Below are positions 1 through 11,337 of a stretch of DNA of 64,000 nucleotides, piece by piece. The stretch is from Phytohabitans rumicis (GTDB taxonomy: Bacteria > Actinomycetota > Actinomycetes > Mycobacteriales > Micromonosporaceae): the NCBI RefSeq assembly GCF_011764445.1, contig NZ_BLPG01000002.1:806001-870000 (forward strand), read 5' to 3'. Under the pieces are notes generated by a model that saw only the letters and a program-made list of their open reading frames with translations, was not told where the DNA came from and did no database searches. The stretch's first letter is position 1; each line of letters starts with the position of its first letter. A program made the position numbers and the translations under genes.

Positions 1-280
1 CGACCAGCGTCTCACCGATGTGGTCGACGCGGGCCGGGGCGCCGGCCCGCGCGTACTCCTCATGGAAGATCACTTGTCGGGCGAGCGGGGCGCCGCGGCC
101 GCCGTACTCCTGGGGCCAGGCCAGGCAGGTCCAGCCGGCGGCGGCGAGCCGCCGGTTGAAGGCCAGCCGTCCCTCGAACGCCTCGTGCTCGCGCCCCGGG
201 CCGCCGACACCGCGCAGCTCGGGGGTGACGTTGGCCGCCAGCCATTCGCGGATCTCGCTGCGGAAGTCATCATCGCGCAA
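1..280 (-). CDS. fadE30: Acyl-CoA dehydrogenase, FadE30-like, N-terminal part (runs off left edge)
   Basis: Only the first 93 codons are present; the gene continues beyond position 1. The reading begins at a TTG (280-278) eight bases after a strong GAGGAGGT ribosome-binding site. It gives an acyl-CoA dehydrogenase N-terminus: REWLAANV, then GGPGREHEAFEGRLAFNR, then WPQEYGGRGAPLARQ. It lies divergent from fadD3 across a KstR2-type operator, exactly as fadE30 (Rv3560c) faces fadD3 (Rv3561) in M. tuberculosis. FadE30 acts in the degradation of the HIP (rings C/D) propionate. The family call is from sequence; the specific FadE30 assignment rests mainly on synteny. No ATG is available in this frame near the start. 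Confidence 0.8.
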   Translation of the reverse strand, partial: MRDDDFRSEIREWLAANVTPELRGVGGPGREHEAFEGRLAFNRRLAAAGWTCLAWPQEYGGRGAPLARQVIFHEEYARAGAPARVDHIGETLV

Positions 281-317
281 CTGGCGCCACCTCCTCGATC
301 GCGCGTAGGCTCACCCT

Positions 318-331
318 ACCAAGCACTTGCT
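318..331. promoter_or_regulatory. KstR2-type operator between fadE30 and fadD3
   Basis: ACCAAGCACTTGCT matches the published KstR2 palindrome AnCAAGnnCTTGnT at every fixed position. It lies 37 bases upstream of the fadE30 TTG and 15 bases upstream of the fadD3 GTG, so one site could control both directions. KstR2 is a TetR repressor released by HIP-CoA in mycobacteria and rhodococci. No kstR2 gene is visible in this window. Confidence 0.8.
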
Positions 332-346
332 TTGTTGGGAGGATGC

Positions 347-1867
347 GTGACGCTCACCATCCCCTCCGCCGTGGCCGCCGCGGCCCGCGACCACGGCCGG
401 GCACCCGCGCTCGTCCAGCCGGACGGGCCGCGACTGAGCTATGTGGACCTTCACGAACGGGTCCGCACCGTCGCCCGCGCGCTCATCGCCTCGGGCCTGG
501 AGCCCGGCGACCGGATCGCCATCTGGGCGCCCAACACGCACCACTGGGTCGAGGCCGCGCTGGGCGCCAGCTATGCCGGCGCCACCCTCGTCCCGGTCAA
601 CACGCGGTTCACCGGCCCGGAGGCGCTGGACGTCATCACCCGCAGCGGGGCGCGCGGGCTCGTCGTGGCGGACCATTTCCTCGGCGTGGACCGGCTCGCG
701 GCACTGCGGGCGGCCGCCGCCGAGGAGGGCGCCGAACTGCCCAAGCTCATCATCCGCACCCCCGGCCCGGACTGGTCCACACTGGACGAGCTGGCCGCCG
801 CCGTGCCGGCCGCCGAGGCCGACGAGCGCGCCGCCGCGGTGTCCCCGGACGACGTCAGCGACATCCTCTACACCTCCGGGACCACCGGCCGCAGCAAGGG
901 CGCGATGAGCGCGCACCGCCAGGCCCTGGCCGTCGCCGAGGACTGGGCGCGGATCGGCGGGCTCGGCCCGCACGACCGCTACCTCGTCATCAACCCGTTC
1001 TTCCACAACTTCGGGTTCAAGGCCGGCATCCTCGCGTGCCTGCGCAGCGGCGCCGCCATCGTGCCGCAGGCGGTCTTCGACATCGGCGAGGCGATGCGGC
1101 TGGTCGCCGAGGAACGGATCACAGTGCTGCCCGGCGCGCCGACCATCTACACGAGCATCCTCGACCACCCCGACCGCGCCAAGCACGACCTTTCCACACT
1201 GCGCCTGGCGGTGACCGGCGCGGCGACCGTGCCGGCCGCGCTGGTCGAGCGGATGCGCGACGAACTGACGTTCGACACGGTGCTGACGGCGTACGGGCTG
1301 ACCGAGGCGGTCGTCGCCACGATGTGCCGGCCCGGCGACGACCCGCACACCGTCGCGCACACCTGCGGGCGGGCCGCCGCCGGCTTCGAGGTGCGGATCG
1401 CCCCGGACGGCGAGGTGCTGCTACGCGGGCCGAACGTGATGCTCGGCTACCTCGACGACCCGGAGGCCACCGCCGCCGCCATCGACGCGGACGGCTGGCT
1501 GCACACCGGCGACGCGGGCAGCCTCGACGAGCGCGGCTACCTCACCATCACCGACCGGCTCAAGGACATGTACATCTGCGGCGGCTTCAACGTGTACCCG
1601 GCCGAGGTCGAGAAGGCCCTGGCCCGGCTGCCCGGCGTGGCCGAGTCGGCGGTCGTCGGCGTGCCCGACCCGCGCCTCGGCGAGGTCGGCCGGGCGTACG
1701 TCGTGGCCCGGCCCGGCCACAAGCTGTCCACTGTGGAGGTCGTGGACTTCTGCAAACGGTCGCTCGCCAACTACAAGGTGCCGCGCTCGGTGGAGTTCCG
1801 CGCCGAGTTGCCCCGCAACGCGTCCGGGAAGGTCCTCAAGTACCTGCTCCGGGAGGAGACCCGATGA
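347..1867 (+). CDS. fadD3: HIP-CoA synthetase (acyl-CoA ligase FadD3)
   Basis: An ANL-superfamily acyl-CoA synthetase of 506 aa, the usual FadD3 length. The AMP-binding P-loop YTSGTTGRSKGA is at about residues 175-186. The A5-type motif AYGLTEA, the WLHTGD motif, the DRLKDMYICGG hinge and the C-terminal ASGKVLKY lysine motif are all present. FadD3 attaches CoA to 3aα-H-4α(3'-propanoate)-7aβ-methylhexahydro-1,5-indanedione (HIP), the first step of ring C/D breakdown. The start is GTG 347 with GGGAGGA just upstream; the in-frame ORF extends further but only as read-through. It heads a five-gene operon with 4-base overlaps and has a KstR2 operator in front. The substrate is inferred from family and synteny. 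Confidence 0.88.
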   Translation: MTLTIPSAVAAAARDHGRAPALVQPDGPRLSYVDLHERVRTVARALIASGLEPGDRIAIWAPNTHHWVEAALGASYAGATLVPVNTRFTGPEALDVITRSGARGLVVADHFLGVDRLAALRAAAAEEGAELPKLIIRTPGPDWSTLDELAAAVPAAEADERAAAVSPDDVSDILYTSGTTGRSKGAMSAHRQALAVAEDWARIGGLGPHDRYLVINPFFHNFGFKAGILACLRSGAAIVPQAVFDIGEAMRLVAEERITVLPGAPTIYTSILDHPDRAKHDLSTLRLAVTGAATVPAALVERMRDELTFDTVLTAYGLTEAVVATMCRPGDDPHTVAHTCGRAAAGFEVRIAPDGEVLLRGPNVMLGYLDDPEATAAAIDADGWLHTGDAGSLDERGYLTITDRLKDMYICGGFNVYPAEVEKALARLPGVAESAVVGVPDPRLGEVGRAYVVARPGHKLSTVEVVDFCKRSLANYKVPRSVEFRAELPRNASGKVLKYLLREETR

Positions 1868-2703
1868 CCGACGAACCCGTGGTGCGGTACGAGCGGCGGG
1901 GTGCGATCGCGCTGGTGACGATGAACCGGCCGCGCTACCGCAACGCGCAGAACTCCGCGATGACGTACGCCCTGGACGACGCGTTCACCCGTGCGGTCGA
2001 CGACGCGGACGTCGCCGTGGTGGTCCTCGCCGGCGCGGGCGACCACTTCTCCGCCGGGCACGACATCGGCAGCCCCGGGCGGGACGTGGACAAATCATTT
2101 CCCCGCCGGGCCGTCATGTGGTGGGACCACGTCGACAAGCCCGGCGGCGACCTGCGGTACGCCCGCGAGATGGAGGTGTATCTGGGCATGTGCCGGCGCT
2201 GGCGGGAGATGCCCAAGCCGGCCATCGCGATGGTGCAGGGCGCCTGTGTGGCCGGCGGGCTCATGCTGGCCTGGGTGTGCGACCTGATCGTCGCCGCCGA
2301 TGACGCGTTCTTCGCCGATCCGGTGGTGCGCATGGGCATCCCGGGCGTGGAGTACTTCGCGCACCCGTGGCTGCTCGGCTCCCGCTTCGCCAAGGAGGTG
2401 CTCTTCACCGGCGACCGCTTCGACGCCAAGCGGGCGTACGAGGTGGGCATGGTGAACCGGGTGGTGCCCCGCGCCGACTTGGCGGAGACGACGTTCGCGC
2501 TGGCGGAGCGGATCGCCACGATGCCACGGTTCGGGCTCGCCCTCACCAAGCGCGCCGTCAACCAGTGCGAGGACCTGATGGGCATGCGGTCCGCGATGGA
2601 CTCCGTCTTCGGCCTGCACCACCTCGCGCACGCGCACAACGCCGAGGTGACCGGCAACCCGCTGGCCGGCCTGGACGCGCGCGGCATGCGGGACAAGGCA
2701 TGA
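1864..2703 (+). CDS. Enoyl-CoA hydratase/isomerase (crotonase family)
   Basis: A 279-aa crotonase-fold protein. Visible are the N-terminal MNRPRYRNA segment, the oxyanion-hole loop SAGHDIG, the second loop VAGGLMLAWVCDLIVAADDA and FADPVVRMGIP, and the TGDRFDAKRAYEVGMVNRVV segment. It overlaps fadD3 by ATGA and the next fadE gene by ATGA, so it is translationally coupled inside the HIP operon. It is not a close match in sequence to EchA20, the D-ring hydrolase of this pathway, and M. tuberculosis has no gene at this place between fadD3 and fadE31. It probably hydrates or hydrolyses a ring C/D intermediate; the exact step is unknown. Confidence 0.82.
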   Translation: MTDEPVVRYERRGAIALVTMNRPRYRNAQNSAMTYALDDAFTRAVDDADVAVVVLAGAGDHFSAGHDIGSPGRDVDKSFPRRAVMWWDHVDKPGGDLRYAREMEVYLGMCRRWREMPKPAIAMVQGACVAGGLMLAWVCDLIVAADDAFFADPVVRMGIPGVEYFAHPWLLGSRFAKEVLFTGDRFDAKRAYEVGMVNRVVPRADLAETTFALAERIATMPRFGLALTKRAVNQCEDLMGMRSAMDSVFGLHHLAHAHNAEVTGNPLAGLDARGMRDKA

Positions 2704-3818
2704 ACCTCGACCTGGACGCCGACGCCCTCGCCTTCCGGGCCGAGGTGCGCGAATGGCTGGCCGCGCACGTGCCGGGCGTACCACTGCCCAGTGTGGACAC
2801 CGCGGAGGGCGACGTGGCGCACCGCGAATGGGAGCGGGAGCTGGCCAAGGCGCGGCTGTCGGCGGTGTCCTGGCCCACCGGGTACGGCGGCCGGGACGCG
2901 CCGGCCCTGCACTGGCTGCTGTTCGAGGAGGAGTACCACGCGGCCGGCGCGCCCGTGCGGATCGGCCAGAACGGCCTCTTCCTGCTCGCGCCGACGCTGT
3001 TCGCGCACGGCACCGCCGAGCAGCGCGACCGGCTGCTGCCCCGGATGGCGCGGGCGGACGACGTGTGGGCACAGGCGTGGTCCGAGCCGGACGCCGGCAG
3101 CGACCTGGCCGCCATCCGGTCCCGCGGTACGCGTACCGATTGCGGGTGGCTGCTGTCCGGCACGAAGACGTGGAGCTCCCGGGCCGCGTTCGCCGACCGG
3201 GCGTTCGGCCTGTTCCGCACCGACCCACTGGCGGAGCGGCACCGCGGGCTCACCTACGTCATGTTCGACCTGCGCGCCGACGGCGTCACCGTCCGGCCGA
3301 TCCGCCAGCTGAGCGGCGAGTCAGGCTTCGCGGAGATCTTCCTGGACGGGGTCTTCGTGCCGGACGCGGACGTGATCGGCGCTCCCGGCGAGGGCTGGCG
3401 GGTCGCGATGAGCACGGCCGGTCACGAGCGCGGCCTCACGCTGCGCAGCCCGGGACGGTTCCAGGCGGCCGCCGCCCGGCTGGTGCAGCTGTGGCGGGAC
3501 GCCGGGGACCCGGACGACACCGCCCTGCGTGATCGCGTCGTGGACGCCTGGATCGCCGCGCAGGCGTACCGGATGCACGGTTTCGCGGCGCTGGACGGCA
3601 CCGCGGCGGCGGCCACCGCGAGCATGGGCAAGGTCTTCTGGTCCGAACTGGACATCGCCCTGCACGAGACCGCGCTGGAGCTGCTGGGTCCGCACGGGGA
3701 GCTGCGCGGCGGCTGGCTCGACGGATACCTGTTCGCGCTCGCCGGCCCGATCTACGCCGGCACCAACGAGATCCAGCGCAGCATCATCGCCGAACGGCTG
3801 CTGGGGCTGCCGCGATGA
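2700..3818 (+). CDS. fadE31: Acyl-CoA dehydrogenase, FadE31-like
   Basis: A 372-aa flavin acyl-CoA dehydrogenase. Recognisable elements are WPTGYGGRDAPALH near the N-terminus, the substrate/FAD loop AQAWSEPDAGSDLAAIRS, the GTKTWSS β-domain segment, and the C-terminal YAGTNEIQRSIIAERLLGLPR signature that positions FAD. It starts at ATG 2700 overlapping the echA stop. By order (fadD3, fadE31, fadE32, fadE33) it corresponds to Rv3562. In the HIP pathway FadE31-33 are thought to act as heteromeric dehydrogenases on late open-chain intermediates. The subfamily is called from position; the enzymatic class is certain. Confidence 0.82.
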   Translation: MNLDLDADALAFRAEVREWLAAHVPGVPLPSVDTAEGDVAHREWERELAKARLSAVSWPTGYGGRDAPALHWLLFEEEYHAAGAPVRIGQNGLFLLAPTLFAHGTAEQRDRLLPRMARADDVWAQAWSEPDAGSDLAAIRSRGTRTDCGWLLSGTKTWSSRAAFADRAFGLFRTDPLAERHRGLTYVMFDLRADGVTVRPIRQLSGESGFAEIFLDGVFVPDADVIGAPGEGWRVAMSTAGHERGLTLRSPGRFQAAAARLVQLWRDAGDPDDTALRDRVVDAWIAAQAYRMHGFAALDGTAAAATASMGKVFWSELDIALHETALELLGPHGELRGGWLDGYLFALAGPIYAGTNEIQRSIIAERLLGLPR

Positions 3819-4774
3819 GACTCGCACTGTCGGACGAGCAGACCCAGTTCGGCGCGGCCCTGCACGAGCTACTGGACGGGGCCGACGTGGCCGCCGCGGC
3901 GCGGGACTGGGCCACCGGAGACCACGCCCGCGGGCTGGCGCTCTGGCGCCGGCTCGCGGCGACCGGTGTGACGGCGCTGGCGATCCCCGAACGCCACGGC
4001 GGCGCCGGGGCGGACCCGGCCGACCTGGTCGTCGCGTGCGAGGAGTTGGGCCACCACGCCATGCCCGGTCCGGTGGCCGAATCGGTCGCGGCCGTCCCGA
4101 CCCTGCTGGCGGCGCTCGGTGATCAGGGCTCGCTCCCCCGGCTCGCCGAGGGCGACCTCATCGCCACCCTCGCCGCGCCGCCCCAGCTCCCCTACGCCCT
4201 CGACGCCGACGCCGCTGGGCTCGTCCTGCTCGCCGCGGACGGCGCGTTGCGCATGGGAGTTCCCGGTGCCGCCCTGCGGTCGGTGGACGCCAGCCGGCGC
4301 CTCTTCGAGGTCGGTGCCGGCGCGCCCGTCGCCCCGGACGCGGCGGCGGCCATCGCCCGCGCCCTCGACCTGGGCGCGCTGGCCGGCGCCGCGCAGCTGC
4401 TCGGCGCCGGCCGGGCCCTGCTGGAGACGGCCGGCGACTACGCCCGGCAGCGCACCCAGTTCGGCCGGCCGGTCGGGCAGTTCCAGGCCGTCAAGCACCA
4501 GCTCGCCGACGTCGCGATCGGGCTGGAGTTCGCCCGCCCGCTGCTGTACGCCGCCGCCGTCACGCTCGCGCCCCGGGACATCTCGGCCGCCCGGGTCGCC
4601 TGCGCGGACGCCGCCGACCGGGCCGCCCGCACCGCACTGCAGGTGCACGGCGCGATGGGCTACACGCAGGAGTACGGCCTCGACCGCTGGCTGACCAAGG
4701 TGCGCGCGCTCCGATCGTCCTGGGGCACCCAGGCGGAGCACCGGGCCCGGGTGATGGCGGCGCTGGCGGGATGA
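3815..4774 (+). CDS. fadE32: Acyl-CoA dehydrogenase, FadE32-like (short subunit)
   Basis: A 319-aa acyl-CoA dehydrogenase, clearly shorter than the 370-400 aa norm, as expected of the partner subunits in actinobacterial α2β2 steroid dehydrogenases. Family features are IPERHGGAGADPADLVV, the RTQFGRPVGQFQAVKHQLAD segment and the C-terminal QVHGAMGYTQEYGLDRW block. The middle β-domain is compressed. It overlaps both neighbours by four bases. It matches the position of Rv3563 in the KstR2 regulon and probably pairs with the FadE31- or FadE33-like product. Confidence 0.78.
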   Translation: MRLALSDEQTQFGAALHELLDGADVAAAARDWATGDHARGLALWRRLAATGVTALAIPERHGGAGADPADLVVACEELGHHAMPGPVAESVAAVPTLLAALGDQGSLPRLAEGDLIATLAAPPQLPYALDADAAGLVLLAADGALRMGVPGAALRSVDASRRLFEVGAGAPVAPDAAAAIARALDLGALAGAAQLLGAGRALLETAGDYARQRTQFGRPVGQFQAVKHQLADVAIGLEFARPLLYAAAVTLAPRDISAARVACADAADRAARTALQVHGAMGYTQEYGLDRWLTKVRALRSSWGTQAEHRARVMAALAG

Positions 4775-5814
4775 CCATGGAACTGACCGAGGAACGGCTG
4801 GCGCTGCGCGAGGTGGTCGGCGACCTGCTGGCTCTCACGCCGCCGGAAAAGGTCTGGCCCCGGCTGTGCGGGGAGATCGGCGCCGCCGGCCTGGCCATCC
4901 CGGAGCGGTACGGCGGTGCCGGCGCCAGCCTGCTGGAGACCCACATCGTGCTGGAGCAACTGGGCCGCACGCTCACCCCGACTCCCCTGCTCGGCTCGGC
5001 CGTGCTCGCCGCCCAGGCGCTGCTGCTCACCTCGCCCGCCGCCGCCGAACGCCTGCTGCCCGGCATCGCGGACGGCAGCCAGGTCGCCGCGCTCGCCTGG
5101 GCCGGCGCGGACGGCCGCTGGGACGTACCCGCGGTCACCGCCTCGGACGGCACGCTGCGCGGCACGGCACACTACGTGCTGGACGGCGACACCGCGGGCA
5201 TCCTCCTCGTCGCGACCCGGGACGGCGCACTGTACGAAGTGGACACCGCCGATCCGGCCGTGACGCGTACCGCCGTCACCACCGTCGACCTGACCCGCCG
5301 GCTCGCCGTCGTCGAGCTGCGCGGCGCGGCCGGCCGGCGGCTGGGGCCGTGCCCGCTGGCACACCTGCGCGACATCGCCTGCGTCGCGCTGAGCGCCGAG
5401 CAGGTGGGCGCCGCCGCGCGGGCACTGGAGCTGACGGTCGAGTACACCCGCACCCGGGTGCAGTTCGGCCAGCCGATCGGCGCGTTCCAGGCACTCCAGC
5501 ACCGGCTGGCCGACCTGCACATACTGGTGGAAAGCGCCCGGTCCGCCTCGTACGCCGCGGCGTCGGCGCTGGTGGCCGGCGCCCCGGAAACGCCGGCGCT
5601 GGCCGCGGTGGCCAAGGTGCACTGCTCGGAGACGCTACAGGCGGTGGCCGCCGAGATGATCCAGCTGCACGGCGGGATCGGCATCACCTGGGAACACGAC
5701 GCGCACCGCTACTTCAAGCGGGCGCACGGCGCCGCCCACCTCTTCGGCCACCCCCGCGACCACGTAACCCGCCTATCCACCCTCCTCCCCACCCCCACAC
5801 CCGGAACGCCCTAG
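4771..5814 (+). CDS. fadE33: Acyl-CoA dehydrogenase, FadE33-like
   Basis: A 347-aa acyl-CoA dehydrogenase with IPERYGGAGASLLETH near residue 40, RVQFGQPIGAFQALQHRLAD in the C-terminal helical domain, and QLHGGIGITWEHDAHRY near the end. It is the last gene of the fadD3 operon and ends three bases before an intergenic palindromic repeat that may end the transcript. The likely start is ATG 4771 (overlap with fadE32); ATG 4777 is an alternative. It corresponds by order to Rv3564. The family is certain; the substrate (late HIP intermediate) is inferred. Confidence 0.78.
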   Translation: MTMELTEERLALREVVGDLLALTPPEKVWPRLCGEIGAAGLAIPERYGGAGASLLETHIVLEQLGRTLTPTPLLGSAVLAAQALLLTSPAAAERLLPGIADGSQVAALAWAGADGRWDVPAVTASDGTLRGTAHYVLDGDTAGILLVATRDGALYEVDTADPAVTRTAVTTVDLTRRLAVVELRGAAGRRLGPCPLAHLRDIACVALSAEQVGAAARALELTVEYTRTRVQFGQPIGAFQALQHRLADLHILVESARSASYAAASALVAGAPETPALAAVAKVHCSETLQAVAAEMIQLHGGIGITWEHDAHRYFKRAHGAAHLFGHPRDHVTRLSTLLPTPTPGTP

Positions 5815-5817
5815 CCG

Positions 5818-5910
5818 AAGGACTTTCCCGTCGATCAAGGGCGAACGGTCGTGCTTTGATCTCCGATCCACGGCCATACGCCCTTGATCGGCGCGGAAGT
5901 CCTTGATCGG
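5818..5910. repeat. Intergenic palindromic repeat, copy A
   Basis: Two long imperfect inverted arms of about 36 bases enclose the loop CTTTGATCTCCGATC. The arms are built on GTCGATCAAGGGC and GCCCTTGATCGGC and extend outward to AGGACTTTCCC and GGAAGTCCTT. The element begins three bases after the fadE33 stop codon. The same element recurs at 20559, 31171, 32270 and 47527. A terminator-like or 3'-UTR role is inferred from placement. Confidence 0.85.
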
Positions 5911-6017
5911 CGGGGCGCGGGATGCCGGGCAGCGTCGTCTAGGGGACAGAGGTGGACGATGGCAGTGGTTCTGGTCAATGATGGGAGCGCGAAAGCATCG
6001 GTATTCACGGGGGAATC

Positions 6018-7091
6018 GTGGTGCTTCGACTGCATCTCACGACGGACGACCTTGCCCAGATTCGAGTGGCCACCGCGCCCGATCCCATGTGGGAGATCCT
6101 GCTCAGCCTGCACCTGCTCAGGAGCCGCGCCGCACCGGTGGCCTTCGGCGCGTGGCGCCGGGCGATGCGCGGCCGGCTGGCCGGCGCGGAGCGGGCGCGG
6201 ATCGAACCGCTGGTGCCGCTCGCGCCGCCGGTCGGATACTCGCCGGATTTCCTGACGCCGTCGCCGGGCGCGGCGGGCACGGCGGAGGGCATCGAGCGGG
6301 TCCTCGCCACGCCGCGGCGGCACCTGCGCGCCGATCTGACCCGGCTCGCCAGCCAGCGCCGGCTGCCCGGCTGGACCGGCGCGCTAGCCGACGGAGACCC
6401 GGCGACCCTACGCCGGCTCGGTACGGCGATCGCCGCCTATCACCAGGTCGCGGTCGCGCCGCACTGGCAGCAGATCCACGCCCGGTTCGACGCCGACCGG
6501 GCGCTGCGCGGACGGATGCTGCTCGACGGCGGCGTCGATCGCCTGCTGAACGGCCTCAACCCGGCCATCCGGTGGCGACCGCCGGTGCTGGAGATGCGGC
6601 ACTACCGCGCGGACCGCGACGTCGTGCTGGACGGACGCCCGCTGCTGCTGGTGCCGTCGTTCTTCTGCTGGCAGCACCCGATCAGCCTCTACGACTGGGA
6701 CCGCCCACCGACGCTCGTCTACCCGGTCAACCACGATGTGAGCTGGTTCGCCTCCGCCGCGCGCGGCGACCCGGAACGCCGGCTCAGCACGCTGCTCGGG
6801 CCGAGCCGCGCCGCCGTGCTCGACGCGATCGCCGCCGGCTGCACCACGACCGAGCTGGCGCGCCGGGTGGGGATCTCCCGGGCCGGCGCGAGCCAGCACG
6901 CCACCGCGCTGCGCGACGCCGGCCTGGTCGTGACGGCGCGGCTGGGCAAGGCCGTACAGCACACGCTCACGCCGCTCGGCGCGGCGCTCCTCGACGGTCC
7001 TGCCGCGACTAGCCACAGTGGACGAAAAGCCGGCTGCTTTCAGCGTGACGTGAAAGGAGTGGCCCGCTTCCGCGCCACCGGCGGAGGGTGA
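6018..7091 (+). CDS. ArsR-like winged-helix transcriptional regulator
   Basis: A 357-aa protein. Residues about 250-330 form a winged-helix domain of ArsR type: LGPSRAAVLDAIAAG, then TTELARRVGISRAGASQHA as the recognition helix region, then LRDAGLVVTARLGKAVQHTLTPLG as the wing. The first 240 residues are a helical domain common in actinomycete regulators of this type, with WEILLSLHLL near the N-terminus. GTG 6018 is the best start, with a GGGGGAA box nine bases upstream; a second GTG follows directly. It stands alone between the fadD3 operon and a secreted-protein gene. A link to steroid metabolism is not evident. Confidence 0.72.
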   Translation: MVLRLHLTTDDLAQIRVATAPDPMWEILLSLHLLRSRAAPVAFGAWRRAMRGRLAGAERARIEPLVPLAPPVGYSPDFLTPSPGAAGTAEGIERVLATPRRHLRADLTRLASQRRLPGWTGALADGDPATLRRLGTAIAAYHQVAVAPHWQQIHARFDADRALRGRMLLDGGVDRLLNGLNPAIRWRPPVLEMRHYRADRDVVLDGRPLLLVPSFFCWQHPISLYDWDRPPTLVYPVNHDVSWFASAARGDPERRLSTLLGPSRAAVLDAIAAGCTTTELARRVGISRAGASQHATALRDAGLVVTARLGKAVQHTLTPLGAALLDGPAATSHSGRKAGCFQRDVKGVARFRATGGG

Positions 7092-7133
7092 CATCGACAA
7101 GAGCACATCGAGCACCGTTCAGAAAGGACGGCC

Positions 7134-7592
7134 ATGTCACTCCTCCGTCGTCTCGGCACCCTTGGCGCCGCCCTCACCATGGGCGCGGTGGCCATGCTGG
7201 CCAACGCCGCGCCCGCCCAAGCCGCCGACGCGTACCCGTGCGGCCCGCAGTGGTGGCACTCCGGTCAGGGCCTGTACGTGCAGACCTGTCCCGACTGGTC
7301 GCCGAACAACTGGATCCCGGTCTACGAGTACAACGACGCGAACTCGCGCCAGGTGGGCCAGATCTACGCGCCCGGCGACGACTGGTACGTCTGCGACTAC
7401 CCGGGCGCGTCGCTGACCCGGTACGGCCTCACCAACAACTGGTGGGCGTTGACCGTCGCGGACAACGGCGCGGCCGGCTGGGTCAACGAGATCTACTTCC
7501 GCGGTGGCGGCACCAACGAACCCGACGCCACGCTCCGGGTCTGCCCGTTCTTCGCCTCCGGCAAGACCCTGCTGGGCGCGTCCGCCCGCTGA
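7134..7592 (+). CDS. Small secreted protein of unknown function
   Basis: A 152-aa protein with a clear Sec signal peptide: MSLLRRLG, a hydrophobic core, then AAPAQA with predicted cleavage after AQA at about residue 30. The mature part is about 120 residues, rich in Trp and Tyr (QWWHSG, NNWIPVYEY, DDWYVCDY, NNWWALTV). It has four cysteines, which suggests two disulfides. The β-rich pattern recalls small extracellular SH3-like or bacteriocin-like proteins, but no family is recognised. AGAAAGGA lies nine bases before the ATG. It is followed by a hairpin at 7608-7640. Confidence 0.72.
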   Translation: MSLLRRLGTLGAALTMGAVAMLANAAPAQAADAYPCGPQWWHSGQGLYVQTCPDWSPNNWIPVYEYNDANSRQVGQIYAPGDDWYVCDYPGASLTRYGLTNNWWALTVADNGAAGWVNEIYFRGGGTNEPDATLRVCPFFASGKTLLGASAR

Positions 7593-7607
7593 GCCCCTGG
7601 CGTCTCG

Positions 7608-7640
7608 CCCCGTCGATCAAAGTCTTCCGCGTCGACGGGG
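7608..7640. terminator. Hairpin terminator between convergent genes; degenerate half of the palindromic repeat
   Basis: CCCCGTCGA and TCGACGGGG form a perfect 9-bp stem around a 15-base loop. The left half carries GTCGATCAAAGTCTTCC, close to the outer arm of the intergenic repeat seen at 5818. It sits between the end of the secreted-protein gene and the end of hsaB, so a bidirectional terminator is likely. Confidence 0.6.
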
Positions 7641-7681
7641 AGAGGCGCCGGGCCCGCGTGGCGGGCGCACGCGGCCGGCGG

Positions 7682-11155
<3,474 letters not shown>

Positions 11156-11171
11156 CTCGCGCTCCGCCTGG

Positions 11172-11224
11172 CTAGAAACGAACGCTCCTGACTAGAAACG
11201 AACGCCTTGGTTGGTACGAACGCC
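11172..11224. repeat. Direct repeats in the hsaA-kshA promoter region
   Basis: CTAGAAACGAACGC occurs at 11172-11185 and again at 11192-11205, a 20-base period. A weaker third unit GTACGAACGCC follows near 11214-11224. They lie between the hsaA start and the KstR operator. Possible meanings are a second transcription-factor site or a duplicated promoter element; nothing in the sequence decides. Confidence 0.6.
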
Positions 11225-11238
11225 CGCAGCCACTATAG

Positions 11239-11252
11239 TAGAACACGTTCTA
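11239..11252. promoter_or_regulatory. KstR operator, hsaA/kshA divergent promoter
   Basis: TAGAACACGTTCTA is a perfect palindrome and matches the KstR consensus TnnAACnnGTTnnA at all fixed bases. It lies 84 bases upstream of hsaA and 86 bases upstream of kshA and is placed to repress both. Confidence 0.9.
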
Positions 11253-11294
11253 GATTGGTCTGGCCACCGGCTACGTAGGAAGTCTAGCCGACGT

Positions 11295-11308
11295 AATAAC
11301 GTGTTTCA
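11295..11308. promoter_or_regulatory. Degenerate KstR-like site upstream of kshA
   Basis: AATAACGTGTTTCA matches TnnAACnnGTTnnA except for the first base. It lies 30 bases upstream of the kshA start and 43 bases downstream of the exact operator, so it may be an auxiliary site. Confidence 0.45.
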
Positions 11309-11337
11309 GATCGATGAACAGGCATGTGGAGGAGCCC

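Noticed and set aside
20-346. In-frame extension of fadD3 back to position 20
   Set aside because: It would run across the KstR2 operator and over the divergent fadE30 gene; GTG 347 has a proper Shine-Dalgarno and gives the family N-terminus.
311-1360. Long leftward open frame of about 350 codons across fadD3
   Set aside because: Antisense shadow of a real gene in very G+C-rich DNA; composition is Arg/Gly/Val-rich with no family signal and no ribosome-binding site.
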